In this document: positions 10,206-21,256 of the stretch, piece after piece
How the letters are laid out: each line of letters begins with the position of its first letter
Position numbering within the stretch: the first letter of the stretch is position 1
Assembly (NCBI GenBank): GCA_026184415.1
Contig: CM047942.1
Coordinates: 124,001-188,000, forward strand
Origin: Trichothecium roseum
Lineage: Eukaryota; Ascomycota; Sordariomycetes; Hypocreales
Direction of reading: 5' to 3'
DNA length: 64,000 nucleotides
Notes under the pieces: model-generated
The model's database searches: none
Seen by the model: the letters and a program-made list of their open reading frames with translations, nothing else
What the model was told of the DNA's origin: nothing
Position numbers and translations under genes: made by a program

Positions 10206-11138
10206 ATGGACTCACCACCACATTACGATACTCCCGTCGACGATCCGCCGCCATACCAAACGACGTCATCACCACCATCATCATCATCACCACCACCCCA
10301 ACAAAGACAGCATCGCCGTCTGAGCACCGAACAACACGCAACGCTGATTTTAGACGGATGCACAATCTCCTCGCAAAGGGACCCGACCCGCGTCCTATAC
10401 GAGACCAACAGCCCCCCCTGCGAAGCCCGCACCACGCTGTTCGGCCTGCAGAAGCACGTCTACAGCGAACTCGGAGATGGCAGGACGCGGTCGCGTCTCG
10501 TTCACCTGTACGACTTCACCTACGAGCTTCTCGGCGCGGGGATCAACCGCAACGTGGAGATCAAGGGCAAGGCCGGTACCGCCCGGTCATTCGCTGATGT
10601 TAGGATGGTGCAGGGTGGACCGCTCGGCGGGACGGCGTCGATGCGGGTGGCCGGGCATTTCAGGGCCGGACCGTCGTCGCTGACGAGTCCCCGGGGGGAT
10701 ATTTCTTGGAAGGCAGAGGAGGGGAGCAGTAGCGACGGCGGTTGCGGCGGTGGCGGAAGACTTCTGGCTGTGGAGACGAGGGGGGAGCGGAACGGGGATG
10801 ACGAGGGGGGCTTCGCGGTGCCTCCGAGGCTGGTGGTTAAAGTCGAGATGGGGGAGAGGGATCTGGACCTGTTGGTGACCTGTTGGTGCGCCCGACTTTG
10901 GAAAGAGGCCGAGAAGGAGCTGGCGGAACCGTTTAGCTGGGGCAAATGTAAGTGTCTTTTTTCCTCCCCTTCCTTCTCTCACCCTTGTCTTTCTCTATTG
11001 TCTTATTTCCTCTGGATTTCCCACAGCTTTTGTCGAAGTAATGCTGATGTCTTCTTCTTCTTGCAACAAGTCAAGCGAATTGCTTCTTCCAAGACGGGCA
11101 TGTCTTCAAGCACGGCAAAAGCCGGGGGATTCTTGTAA
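10206..11138 (+). CDS. Uncharacterised fungal protein with Pro-rich N-terminus
   Basis: Two exons, 10206-10947 and 11071-11138, 269 residues. The first ~45 residues are disordered and rich in Pro, Ser and Gln (MDSPPHYDTPVDDPPPYQ). The conserved-looking core begins ATLILDGCTISSQ and continues with VLYETNSPPCEARTTLFGLQKHVY and LYDFTYELLG. A second block, RLVVKVEMGERDLDLLVTCWCARLWKEAEKELAEPFSW, runs into the intron and resumes FKRIASSKT. The beta-rich core recalls LURP-one/Tubby-like folds, but this is only an impression. I recognise the pattern as a lineage-conserved fungal family of unknown function and will not assign an activity. The donor GTAAGT and acceptor at 11068-11070 restore the frame. 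The middle (roughly residues 170-215) is Gly/Ser-rich and probably flexible. No signal peptide or membrane span. Confidence 0.65.
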   Translation: MDSPPHYDTPVDDPPPYQTTSSPPSSSSPPPQQRQHRRLSTEQHATLILDGCTISSQRDPTRVLYETNSPPCEARTTLFGLQKHVYSELGDGRTRSRLVHLYDFTYELLGAGINRNVEIKGKAGTARSFADVRMVQGGPLGGTASMRVAGHFRAGPSSLTSPRGDISWKAEEGSSSDGGCGGGGRLLAVETRGERNGDDEGGFAVPPRLVVKVEMGERDLDLLVTCWCARLWKEAEKELAEPFSWGKCKCLFSSPSFSHPCLSLLSYFLWISHSFCRSNADVFFFLQQVKRIASSKTGMSSSTAKAGGFL

Positions 11139-11605
11139 TCCTTTATAGAATAACTCTGTCTGCCCGTACAACCCAAAAGTGCGACGAGTTGATGGGCAAC
11201 CATTCGCGGGCCTCGGTGCTGGTCCCCTACTGGGAATCCCCGCTAGAAACGCTGTGGGGTGGGGGAAGGGGTTGTCCTCTAGGTAGACCCAAGGGGCCAC
11301 GATGGCTCGAAAAGGGCAAATGATCGCTGTACGGAGTACCCCAAGCCTCCAAAGGGGCCTCCCCAAGGTTGCCCGGACCGATGTTACCTTGGAAAAAATC
11401 CTTGGGGAACGCTCTTGTAAAGCGGGGACCTTGGATGATGGGGGAAGGCCCAACGGCTGTATATAAGCACGAAATACGGAGTAGCGCTTTTGATGTTTAT
11501 CCTCCCTTCTTCTTCTTCTCGTCGCGTGGTTCCGTCGTTTGAAATTTTTGTTTTTTTGGTACCAGTTGGGATACATGGTCCGGTCCTCAGATCGCCAGAT
11601 TCACC
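11139..11605. other. Promoter region of the GH43 gene
   Basis: Contains two exact copies of TACGGAGTA (11330-11338 and 11475-11483) and a TATATAAG-like element at about 11459-11466, roughly 140 bp before the GH43 start codon. Confidence 0.6.
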
Positions 11606-13447
11606 ATGAGGTTCTCAATCGTGTCCAGCAACCTGCTGATGACGCTATGCGCCTCGGCGCTAGCCTCCCCCAGTGACGAAGCCGACGGCGAGGTCAACCG
11701 CAAAGGCGGCGGTGGTGGTGGTGGTGGTGGTGGTGGTGCCCCCAAGTTCTACAACTCTGCCCGTCATGCCGGCGCCGACCCCTACGTGCTCTGGGACTCG
11801 CAAAGCGGCCAGTACTACGCCTACTCCACCGAGGGCGCCGAGCCGGGCTACAACTTCGCCATCTACAGCAGCCCGGACCTGTCGACCTGGCACCTCCAGC
11901 CGGGCGGCGTGCTCCGCGCCTGCGCCGACGAGGCCGGGAACCCGCTCGAGGACGGCCAGGCCTGCTGGGCGAGGGACTGGTTCTGGGCCCCCGAGACGTA
12001 CCACAACGAGGAGACGGGGTGGTACTTCTTCTTCTTCGCCGGCCGCCTGCGCGAGGACCTGACCAAGGACCACTTCCGCTACTCCGACTTCGAGGAGCCG
12101 TCCAAGATCGGCGTCGCCGTGTCGCGCTCGCCCACGGGCCCCTTCGAGGAGATCAAGTCGCAGCCCATTGACTACTACCCCTTTGACCCGGACTACCACG
12201 ACGTGAACCTCATCATGGACGAGGAGCAGATGCTCCCGCCCCAGACGCTCGAGGAGGGTCAGACGGCGCCCAAGGGGACCTACATCCCCACCATCGACGT
12301 CAACGTCTTCTTCGACGTAGACGACCGCATCTACTTCTACGTCTCGCGCAACGCCTACCGCAACTGGAACTGGGACGCGGAGCTGGGCAAGTACATCGAG
12401 GAGTCCAACATCATCGTCGTCGAGATGGAGCGCAGCTGGTGGGACGACCCGAACGCGTCCACCATGCCCGAGATTCTGGCCTCCGAGAAGGATGTGCACG
12501 CCGGCGACGGCGCTCCGACCATGCCCGGGAACATGACGTCCTTCTACAACGGTACCGGGGAGGTTGGCTCGCCGCCGCGCAAGGACGGGTGGAAGACGGT
12601 CATCTCGTACGGTGCCGACCCGCAGGAATGGGAGAACTACCACGTCGACGACTACGCCAAGTTTAACGGTACCAAGAAGGACCGCCGTTGGTCCGAGGGC
12701 AGCACCCTCCTCGTCCGATCCGACAGCAGCGATGGAGGAAAACCCGTTTACCTGCTCACCTACAGCGGCAACAACTACGAAGCGTCCAACTACGGCGTCG
12801 GCTTCGCCACGGCCGAGTCGCCCCTCGGCCCTTTCCGCAAGTCCCCGCGCAACCCAGTACTGTCGCAGGAGCCAGACGCTGAGATCCCCGTCTACTCGAC
12901 AGGTCACGGCAGCGTCGTAGCGTCGCCTCCGCCGCGTTGGCATCCGGGTCCCGTCGGCGCTCAGGACGTCACGCACAAGACGCCCGTGGGCACGGAGCTG
13001 TTCTACGTGCACCACGCTCGCAACGACACGGAGAGCGCGCGGTCCATTTACACGACGCGCATGACGCTCGACGAGTCGGCCGTGTACTTTGGCTCCGAGG
13101 ATGCCATCACTATGCAGTTAACGTCGGCCGACCAACCGCTGCCCAAGAACACCTCCCCTCTCAAGATGAAGACGCGCTGCTTAAATGGCAAGGACGACGG
13201 TGACGCTCGCTCGTTCCACGTGCGCGTCTTGTCTGCGTCTCGCGCGCCGTTTGATCTCGCCGAGGGCGACAACAGGGTCGTCGCCATGCCTGGAGCCAGA
13301 GAGGCCGTATCGGTCGAGGCCACCAATAGACGGGGCACCTTTGAGTACAAGTTCGATGGAGGCCGGGTCAAGAAGCTGGCCTATCAACGTCTGAGTGCCG
13401 ACGGCAGTTGGAAGACCGTCGCCAGCCGTCATATCGCTTGCAGGTAG
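11606..13447 (+). CDS. Secreted glycoside hydrolase family 43 protein
   Basis: Intronless, 613 residues. An N-terminal signal peptide (about residues 1-20, ending ALAS) is followed by a linker with 11 consecutive Gly encoded partly by a GGT repeat. The five-bladed beta-propeller of GH43 starts at KFYNSARHAGADPYVLWD. The expected general base is Asp at about 58 (ADPYVL), the pKa-modulating Asp about 230 (PTIDVNVFFD), and the general acid Glu about 364 (RRWSEGSTLL). Aromatic-rich blades (WYFFFFAGRL, YNFAIYSSPDLSTWH) fit the family. GH43 enzymes are inverting alpha-L-arabinofuranosidases or beta-xylosidases acting on hemicellulose. The exact specificity and subfamily cannot be told here. A C-terminal ~130-residue domain (from about THKTPVGTELFY on) completes the protein. 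N-glycosylation sequons (NMTS, NGTG, NDTE) agree with secretion. Confidence 0.9.
   Translation: MRFSIVSSNLLMTLCASALASPSDEADGEVNRKGGGGGGGGGGGAPKFYNSARHAGADPYVLWDSQSGQYYAYSTEGAEPGYNFAIYSSPDLSTWHLQPGGVLRACADEAGNPLEDGQACWARDWFWAPETYHNEETGWYFFFFAGRLREDLTKDHFRYSDFEEPSKIGVAVSRSPTGPFEEIKSQPIDYYPFDPDYHDVNLIMDEEQMLPPQTLEEGQTAPKGTYIPTIDVNVFFDVDDRIYFYVSRNAYRNWNWDAELGKYIEESNIIVVEMERSWWDDPNASTMPEILASEKDVHAGDGAPTMPGNMTSFYNGTGEVGSPPRKDGWKTVISYGADPQEWENYHVDDYAKFNGTKKDRRWSEGSTLLVRSDSSDGGKPVYLLTYSGNNYEASNYGVGFATAESPLGPFRKSPRNPVLSQEPDAEIPVYSTGHGSVVASPPPRWHPGPVGAQDVTHKTPVGTELFYVHHARNDTESARSIYTTRMTLDESAVYFGSEDAITMQLTSADQPLPKNTSPLKMKTRCLNGKDDGDARSFHVRVLSASRAPFDLAEGDNRVVAMPGAREAVSVEATNRRGTFEYKFDGGRVKKLAYQRLSADGSWKTVASRHIACR
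11711..11737 (+). repeat. (GGT)9 coding microsatellite
   Basis: Nine perfect GGT units inside the GH43 gene, encoding most of an 11-residue glycine run just after the signal peptide. Length changes here would stay in frame. Confidence 0.95.
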
Positions 13448-13983
13448 ATGAAATGTACCTTTTTGTTCGATTAGTACATATAATTAACCAGATGCAATCG
13501 ACTGCCATGTACTTTGAATTACCTGGTGACGGGCACATCACGCTTTTCCGATATCTACCCCTCCCGCCCCTCTCACCCCTCACCTCCTTTCGAATTTATC
13601 CACGAGTAACATAGTTTCGACATATTAAGGGTGACGTATCAGAGTCGCGGCAGGTCTTCCGCACACGTAATGTATTGCGATATTGCTGCGGACCTTGAGC
13701 TCCGTGGCTGCGCCCTCCCCGCACCAAGGTGTCATTGTAGCATGTAACCTCAGCGATAAGTAGAACAGCCTGGCCGTTGAGCTGAAGAAGGTAGATGAGG
13801 TGCTAATGCTGTGCCGCTCGACTATTGACCTCGTGCAGGCTAAGGAGGGGGTTGTCGATTTGCCTACCTACATATATAGAGAAGGACTCACCTCGAGGGA
13901 CGTGCTGTACTGTATTAGTCGTTAGGCCATTGCTATCACTTTGATGAGACAGTCATCTGCCGATACATATACGCATTATAATC
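13448..13983. other. Intergenic: GH43 3' flank and P450 promoter
   Basis: No coding sequence supported. A short CT-rich tract near 13556-13590 and AT-rich sequence before 13984 are the only notable features. Confidence 0.5.
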
Positions 13984-15672
13984 ATGCTCAGTTCCTTATC
14001 CCCTTGGACGTGGGCGCTTGCTCTCGCGGTCGGATTCTGCGCGTGCAGCTACTACCTTGCGAGCGCAAAGAACCGCCGTCGCCACCTCCCCCTCCCGCCA
14101 GCACCCAGGCCCCTCCCCATTATCGGCAACCTCCTGGACCTGCCCCCCGCCGACACCCCCGAGTTCCAGCACTGGCTCGAGCACAAGGACCGTTACGGGC
14201 CCGTGAGCTGCGTGTCTGTCATGGGCAAGATGCTCGTCATCATCCACGGTAGGGGCGCGGCCGATGAGATACTGGGCAAGTTGGCCGCCAAGACCTCGGG
14301 TCGGCCCAGCTCTGTCTTCGCAGGCGAGCTGTGTGGCTACGAGGCCCTGCTGCCGTTTCAGGGGTACAGCGGTACGTTTGTGCGCAGCCGCGGGTTGCTG
14401 CACAGGGAGCTGGGGACAAAGGCGTTGTCAGCGCAGTTCCAGGACACGCAAGAGGTCGAGGCTGGAAGGCTGCTTGTCAGGGTGCTGAACCGACCCAAGG
14501 ACTGGCGAGAACACTTTAAGACGTGGGTGTATTTTTAATCTCTCTCCCTCTCCATATTTCTATATGTGCCGTCATCTTTAACTTTCAATTCTTCTAGTTC
14601 TGCCGCCGCGACCATCGTCAAGACGACTTACGGGTACGCCATTGACTCAAAAGAGACAGACATACTCGTGACGTTAATCGACAAGCGGCTGGAAGAGTTT
14701 TCTCGGGCCGCCACACCCATGACCTGGATGGTGGATATCTTCCCCTTCCTCCGGCACATCCCCGAGGGTTTCCCCGGCGCCGGCTTCCATAAGACGGCGC
14801 GGATCTGGGGCGAGGCCGTACACGAGGCCGCGTGGCTTCCGTACCGCTTCGTGCAGCGGCAGATGGCCCATGGCACTAACCGGGAGTCGTACGTCTCGAA
14901 GATGATCAACAAATTTGATGCCGAGGGCGGTGGCGGTAGTGATGGCCAAGGAGGCATGAGCAAACAAGACGAGAAAGACCTAGTATGGGCGGCCGTGAGT
15001 CTCTACGGCGCCGCGACGGACACTACTGTGCACACGCTCACCGCCTTCACCCTGGCCATGATTCTATTCCCCCAAGTCCAGCGCCGGGCGCAGGAAGAAA
15101 TCGACAGCGTTGTCGGCAAGGAGCGGTTCCCGACCTTTGAGGACAGGGACCGCCTGCCGTACGTCGACGCCCTGGTCAAGGAGGTCATGCGGTGGTGGCC
15201 CATGGTACCGATGGGCCTCCCGCACGCCACCGAGGACGAAGTCGAGTACGACGGCATGCGCATACCCAAGGGCGCGTACCTCCTCCCCGCTGTGTGGTGG
15301 TTCCTCAAGGACCCGGCCGTCTACGCCGATCCGCAGGCCTTTGACCCCACGCGCTTCCTCGCCCCGCGCGACGAACCGGACCCCAAGCCCGACGTGTTCG
15401 GCTACGGGCGGCGCATCTGCCCGGGACGCTTCTTCGCTGACGCCGGCTTGTTCATCACAATCGTGCGATCGCTGGCCGCGTTCGAATTGTCCAAAGCAGT
15501 CCTGGATGATGGCACCGAGGTCGACGTCGACGTCCGGCCGAAGCCGGGTATAATATGCTTCCCAACGCATTTTGACTGCAAGATTGTGCCGCGGAGTCCT
15601 GAGCACGCGGAGCTGATTAGGCAGTTTGAACGGCAGCATCCATGGGAGGCAGGTGATGCCCAACTTCTGTGA
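13984..15672 (+). CDS. Cytochrome P450 monooxygenase (OrdA-like group)
   Basis: Two exons, 13984-14522 and 14598-15672, 537 residues. An N-terminal membrane anchor (WTWALALAVGFCACSYYLA) leads to a Pro-rich hinge (LPLPPAPRPLPIIGNLLDLP). The I-helix oxygen-activation motif is YGAATDTT, the K-helix ExxR is EVMR (Glu and Arg in KEVMRWWP), and the PERF-like segment is FDPTRFL. The heme-binding loop is FGYGRRICPGR with the axial Cys. It is an ER-anchored heme-thiolate enzyme working with NADPH-P450 reductase. The overall pattern is like O-methylsterigmatocystin oxidoreductase (OrdA)-type P450s, which often act in secondary metabolism. No synthase is adjacent, so the substrate is open. The intron donor is ACGTGGGT (GT at 14523), the only donor nearby that keeps the frame (HFKT then SAAATIVK). 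Confidence 0.88.
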
Positions 15673-16435
15673 TCAAGACAGCATTTTGTTGCTGTGGGAA
15701 ATATATGTATAGTAAAGAAAGTGAAATCAGGTGCGAGGGGGTGCTTCGCTGCTCCGGCCAGATAGCTTGTCCTTGTCATTCCAAGATGCCTTTGCCAACG
15801 TACGATCACAGCAACCAAAGGGCTCGTAAAGCGGCTTGTATTAGTGTGCGTACTTCTCGAGTGTGCCACGAGGGCTACCACGAGAGATGTTGAGACGGCC
15901 ATTTGGGGGGTGTTGGGAGGGCAGCTACAATGGCAACTACGACAGCTACAGCCCCTGCCTTGTTCTGCGGCTGACTATTCCCTCTTTGACCACTGCAGCT
16001 GTCGTTTTCTTTCTCGATCACATAAGCTATGCTGAGGGTAGCAGCCCATCCAGGGACTCTTTGAGGACTTTCTAGGAGCACATGTCGTGGGCTTCTCGCC
16101 TTCGACTCATCCGTGGGCATCTCTTGCCTTCATCTACCTCGAGGAAGGAGCCGATACAAGAGTAGGAAAGAGTGCGAGTGACGTCGTAAGCTGGAGGCAA
16201 AACCCTGATCGTATTCGAATCTCAGCACGTGCAAATGATAATGCAGTTCAAGGGAAGCCTGTCTGAGCAACAGAGTACTTTCTATGTATTGATACGACCT
16301 TGTTCTAAGCGCCATCAATCTACAGACCCCCTTCCGGAGTGCGCCGTCTCTAATTACCATGTATGCAGAAATTCCTATCAATACACTATTTCACCGTGGT
16401 GGCCATTCTCGTGGCCTGCTTACTCATAAGGATGG
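15673..16435. other. Convergent intergenic region between P450 and Spf1 genes
   Basis: The two flanking genes converge here. No gene or RNA recognised. Small open frames lack any family pattern. Confidence 0.5.
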
Positions 16436-19400
16436 CTACTGCCGTCCTTGACTCCATTGCTGGAGTTGCCTTTTGCGCTCCTCGACTTTACGCTCAAACT
16501 CAGCAACCTTCTCTAGTCGTTTCTTCTCCTCTTCTTCGAGCTTCTTCTCCTGAGCAACAAGCTTACGCTCCGCCTCGCGCTGAAGCTGATCTTCTCTTCG
16601 CTCGGCAATATCCCGGGGACGGAAGTCGCTAAACAGGCGTTTGAGAACAAACTCGATGGAATAGCAGGCGACATAGTCAATCACCATGCAGGCTGTGAGA
16701 TTCATCTTAAACTCTTCCGTGAAGGGCACGAGTTTCATGCTCTCGTTGATCTCGGGCACGAGCTCCAAAGCGCAAACAAAGGCTAGACCGGAGACACCGA
16801 CAATTCCATAGTACATGCTCTTGTTCTCGGACAAAGACTCGCGGAATGGGCGGCCCTGGTAGTTGATGGCAAAGGTGGAGATTTGCTGGATGAGCTGGAG
16901 CAGGTACACGGCCGAGTTAAGCAGAGTGGGAGAGAATTCGGCTTCAAGATCAACATCGTCGGGGCGACTGTGGCAGGTTAGCCATGGAATTATGACACCA
17001 AGAGGGAAGAAAAACTTACGGATCCAGTCTGTCGCACAGGCGGGCAATGTAGATGAGTGTGACGATGTGGACAGCAAACTGCCCTAGAATTGACCCAATA
17101 ATGTACACGTTGAAGATATTTGGCTGGGGACGTTCCTTGCTCAACCCTTCGACAACACGAGCACGAGAGATGCTGAGGAAGCAGACAGACATGAGCATAC
17201 CGCTGATGGTGTACTGTGTATCGCCGAACTTGATACCCTCGAGGTAGATGACAGAGAGTGAGTAGGCACTGATAAGACAGTTGAGCGCAAGAATCTTGTA
17301 CATCTGGATGGTTGCGACAAGAGTGCAGCGACCTTGACGGATGATGTTGGGAATGGCAATGACGTTGCGCAACTTGGAGGTGAATGGTGCAGCGACCGAG
17401 GCATCACCAAGCTTCAGAGTAGGAGGCTCGCTGTCATCAAGATCTTCCATGAGGCCGGAGGTGAGCTTCTCGGTAAGGTTAGTTGCTTTTTCAGCAGCTT
17501 GCTGTTGACGGTTCTTGGGCTCGTTGTTGATAAGCGCTTGGGCCCCGGGGGAGGTAATCGTCTCCATGCTATAACCCTGAGAGGCAGCGTATGCCTCGGG
17601 TGTCACGTTCTTCTTCTTAGCCTCGCGTTCGATGGCCTTTTGGAAGTGGGGGTTGGTCTGAGCTGGAGGATAGAGATGGGCGATGGCGGCGGGAACCGGA
17701 GGCTGAGGCTGGTTGAAACGTTGCATAAGCTCACACTGCTTCTGGTACATCTCCTTCATCTTGGTGTTGCGAGCGTGCTCGGCAATACGTGTAAGATCGT
17801 CTTGAGTACCATTGAGAAGAGCGATACCGATATGAGCCTGTTTGAGAGCACCGACATCGTTGGTTCCGTCACCAGCCATCAGGGTGTAGTAGCCCATATC
17901 CTTCATACCCAGTAGAATATCTTCCTTTTGCTTAGGAGAAACGCGGGCATAAACCCAAGTGTAGCGAAGTAGAGACTTCCAGCCGACCTGATCCTTGAAT
18001 TTCGCCAAAGCATACCCAGTAACACAGAGATCTTTGTCCTTGAGAATCTTGGGGTCAATAGGCTTGGTGGGATCCACATCAATGCTAACTTTGTCGTCAA
18101 CGCTCTTCCAAACCAGCTTGTCACCACCATCATTGTGTTCAGGGGCGTCAAGGATGAGAACATCGCGATCAACGATCTCAACCTCGCGAGCAACATGGAC
18201 AGCAGTAAGAGGGTTATCACCAGTGATCATCACAACGCGATGGCTACTCTCGTTGAGCATTTGAACCGCCTCCTTAGCATCTTCCTTTAGGGGGCAGTGC
18301 AACACTAGGAAACCGGCAAATGTAAGCTCAGACTCAATCTTTTCACGCTTAAGGTCATTGACCTTGCCAGCACCAAGCTCAGAGTCAACGGTGAGCTGCT
18401 TATAAGCGAGAGCCAGGACACGAGATCCCTTGCGGGTGAAGTACTTGTAAGTCTCCTCATAGTCATCCGGAACATGGACAAGCATCTTTTGAATGGTTTC
18501 CGGGGCACCTTTGACGCCAGCGAATGTGCCCTTGAGCTTTGTGCCAGTATTGGAGTCGGATGCATTGACAAAGGCGATGGAACTCTGGCGCTTCAAGGCC
18601 GATGAGAATTGGAAGCGGCGCTTTATGTGGACATTTCCAGTGGTGCTGCCAGCCTTGGCGGTGCTCATCAGAGCATCATTCTTTCCGAGAGTCCAGCCTA
18701 GGGAGGTGACGGTTGCCTTCTCCATGGGGTCGCCCACAATATCGCCTTCGTCGAGTTTCACCAGGGCATGGGCAGTAGCAAGGACCAATTGTGTCTCAAT
18801 ACTAGTTTGCTTAGGAGCGACCATGCTAGAATGGGCGCCATCGGATTCCTTGGTATCCTTGATTTCGGGGTGGCTGAGCGAGAGACCAGCGATGCCTTCA
18901 ACGACAAGATCTTCACCGGTGAGAGTACCAGTCTTATCGAAGCAAGCAACGTCGACGCGGCCAGCAAAGGGAATACGGAAAGGCTCAGTGCAGAAAATGG
19001 CCAGCTTGGCTAGTGCGGCAAGACTAGTGTTGACAGCCAGACTCAGCTCCATGGGAAGCTCAGGCGGAACAACGCTCGTAACAATCAAGACACAGTCAAG
19101 CAGTAGCTTGGACCGCTTGCGGTCCTTGCGGACACCCTCTTCCCAAACATACCACGAAGCTGCAATGGCAAAAACGAGAAGGAAGAGAATGAAGAAAAGG
19201 GCCTCGGCATCACCGGCACCAACACGCTCAGTAGAGTAAATCATGGTTCGGACAAGGCTGCCCTGAGACGTCTCGAAGCCAGTCTTCATCACGATGGCCA
19301 TGGCACCGTTATCGGGGGGAGTGGGGACACCAGAGGGAAGCTTGACCTTCTCTTGGTCAGGGGTACCATGCGTAATCTGCAGCACCTTGGTTCCGCCCCA

Positions 19401-20429
19401 GAGGAAGGAATTCTTGTCCAAACCCTCTGGGTCAATTTCGGTCTCGGCAGGACGGAGCTGGATCGAGTCCTTTAGCAGCGGAGTACTCTCGCCGGAAAGC
19501 ATGGCTTCGTTGACGATAGCAGTACCCTCTACCAAGAGCATGTCGCACGCAACACCGCTGTCCTCCTTGGTCCGGCTGACGGATACTAGGTCTCCGGGGA
19601 GAAGCTTGTCGCTCTGGGTCTCGGTCCACTTGCCCTGTCGGAAAACCCACATGTCATAAGGCTTGATGCTCATGCCACGGAACTCGGTCAGGGTGCGCTG
19701 GCGCTGCCAGACGACCGTGCTCTCGAATGCAACCAGCATAAAGAGAGTGAAGAGCGAGTAGTACCAGTATTCGTCAAGCAACCACAGACCAACACAAAAT
19801 ATCTGGAAGACAAAGAAGGGCGCGACGGCGTGTTCCTTGAATAGCTCCGTAAATGTGGGAACGGGAATGTCGAAAGTATTGGTGCCATAATGCTGCTCGA
19901 TGCGTGTGAGTTCGGACTGCTTGTCGATGCCGCGCGAGGTCTGGAAATGACCGATCTTGAGTTTCGGTTCGCCATCGATGTCGTACTTTAGGCTCGAGAA
20001 GGTCTTGGTCTCGGGATCGTAGAGGAAGCGGCGTTTTTGGAAGACGAAGGACAGGTTGGCCTTACCCCCGGCTTTGTCGCGAATCAGCTGGCAGATGTCT
20101 CCTGAGCCAGCGTTGACAATAGGCAGAACCTTGATCATCTGCGCATCTTCAATGCTCTTGGCTGTGGAAGCGGTAAACCAGGCCCTGACATTGACACTCC
20201 AGTGCGTACTAAGCCAGACGAGAGACTGGACAGAGCCAATGGCCAGACACCAGACGACTGTCCATTCTTGCGCGCCGAGATGCTTGTCGTAAAGATCCTG
20301 GCTCATATAATAGCGGAGGAAGACGGGCCATACGGCAGCAAAAGGCCAGATGTAGGCATGGAGGAGGAAAGGTAGCGGACGTAGAAGTTCCGCAGTTTGT
20401 ATCTGGGAACTATCGACGAGGGGTGCCAT
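16436..20429 (-). CDS. spf1: P5A-type ATPase, ER membrane-protein dislocase Spf1
   Basis: Two exons, 20429-17020 and 16967-16436, 1313 residues (fungal orthologues are similar, yeast about 1215). It has the N-terminal P5A membrane segments, the actuator motif MLSGESTPLLK and the P5-specific PPELPMELSLAVN in the M4 helix. The phosphorylation loop is CFDKTGTLTGE (Asp near 495), followed by MITGDNPLTAVHVA and the hinge MAGDGTNDVGALKQAHIGIAL. Several C-terminal helices end in a highly charged coiled coil (ERKLVAQEKKLEEEEKKRLEK). P5A ATPases extract mistargeted or mis-inserted transmembrane helices from the ER membrane, which affects ER homeostasis, sterols and calcium. The intron (17019-16968) precedes a final exon coding the last membrane helices. 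No missing residue was noticed. Confidence 0.95.
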
Positions 20430-21157
20430 GATGGCGGGTGAGGCGGAGGAGTAACGCAGTAAGCGGCTCCTACTCTCCTCTATCGGCTCTCTATGGGGTT
20501 ATGAAGAGGAAGAAAAGCTGACAAGTGAATGATGGTGATGCTCCACTATTGTCCTAATCAGTGGGAGATGAACGCAACTGCTGTGTTGTCCACTTACTCG
20601 AATCTTCCAAAAATCAGTGGGCTCTTCTGTGGCGCGGCAGAGTAAGATGTGGCGTAACACGCTAGCCCCTTGAGCCCTAGTGAGCCCCAGAAGAGCGTTA
20701 ACGAATTACCGGTGCAAACTTCAACACGCTGATAAACAGCGGCGCCATTCTGGTGTGCTAGGTAGACAGAAGAAACCGCCTTTTTGGTGTGGAAACTTGT
20801 ACAAATCCTGGGTGGGCTTTTTGTGTCACTATCTAGCTTACGGAGTACGGAGTACCGATTAGTTTCATGCGAGTTGTAATAGAATGGTCGGTGCTTTCTC
20901 ACATGCACGTATATTGCCCCTCACCCCGCAGCTGAAAACCACTTCTCTGATAGCACACGCTTGGGGATGATTGATTGAAACTTCGCAACTTGGTTGTGCA
21001 AACTATCACTGCGGAAGCCCTGCTTCCTGTGGGGGGATCAAGTTTAGAACATATATCTGAGAAGACAACGCATTCATCTAAGCTATCAGCACCACTTAGT
21101 TGGCAGCCAGAATGTGAAATCAACATATTCTAGATTAGCACCCCTCTTGTCATAGCG
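20430..21157. other. Intergenic with tandem TACGGAGTA copies
   Basis: Spf1 promoter side. Contains two overlapping copies of the 9-mer at 20839-20854. No gene recognised. Confidence 0.55.
20839..20854. repeat. Overlapping tandem copies of TACGGAGTA
   Basis: Two exact copies of the recurrent 9-mer, offset by 7 bp (20839-20847 and 20846-20854), sharing the TA. Confidence 0.9.
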
Positions 21158-21248
21158 TCCGATATGGTGTAGTGGCCAACATTTCGCGCTCTCATAACCT
21201 GAGGGAACTCATACCGCGGAGCCCGGGGTTCGATTCCCCGTATCGGAG
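21158..21248 (+). tRNA. tRNA-Glu (anticodon CTC) with a 19-nt intron
   Basis: The acceptor arm TCCGATA (21158-21164) pairs with TATCGGA (21241-21247); discriminator G at 21248. The anticodon stem TCGCG (21184-21188) pairs with CGCGG (21215-21219, one wobble pair). The loop is CT-CTC-A with anticodon CTC at 21191-21193. The intron 21195-21213 sits at the canonical position 37/38 and contains TGAGG, complementary to CTCA of the anticodon region, as expected for the pre-tRNA anticodon-intron pairing. T-arm: CGGGG-TTCGATT-CCCCG (21224-21240). It is followed at once by a T run from 21249 (TTTTTTTT), a Pol III terminator. Glu fits the fungal tRNA-Glu body. Confidence 0.93.
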
Positions 21249-21256
21249 TTTTTTTT
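21249..21256 (+). terminator. Pol III terminator of tRNA-Glu
   Basis: A run of eight T begins directly after the discriminator base. Confidence 0.85.

Noticed and set aside
11660..13015. Long minus-strand open frame opposite the GH43 gene
   Set aside because: It is a shadow of GC-rich third positions: Val/Gly/Arg-rich, no domain pattern, and the plus strand carries a complete GH43.
5284..15672. Secondary-metabolite gene cluster (dioxygenase, Zn2Cys6 factor, P450)
   Set aside because: No backbone synthase or transporter, and housekeeping-like and carbohydrate genes are interspersed.
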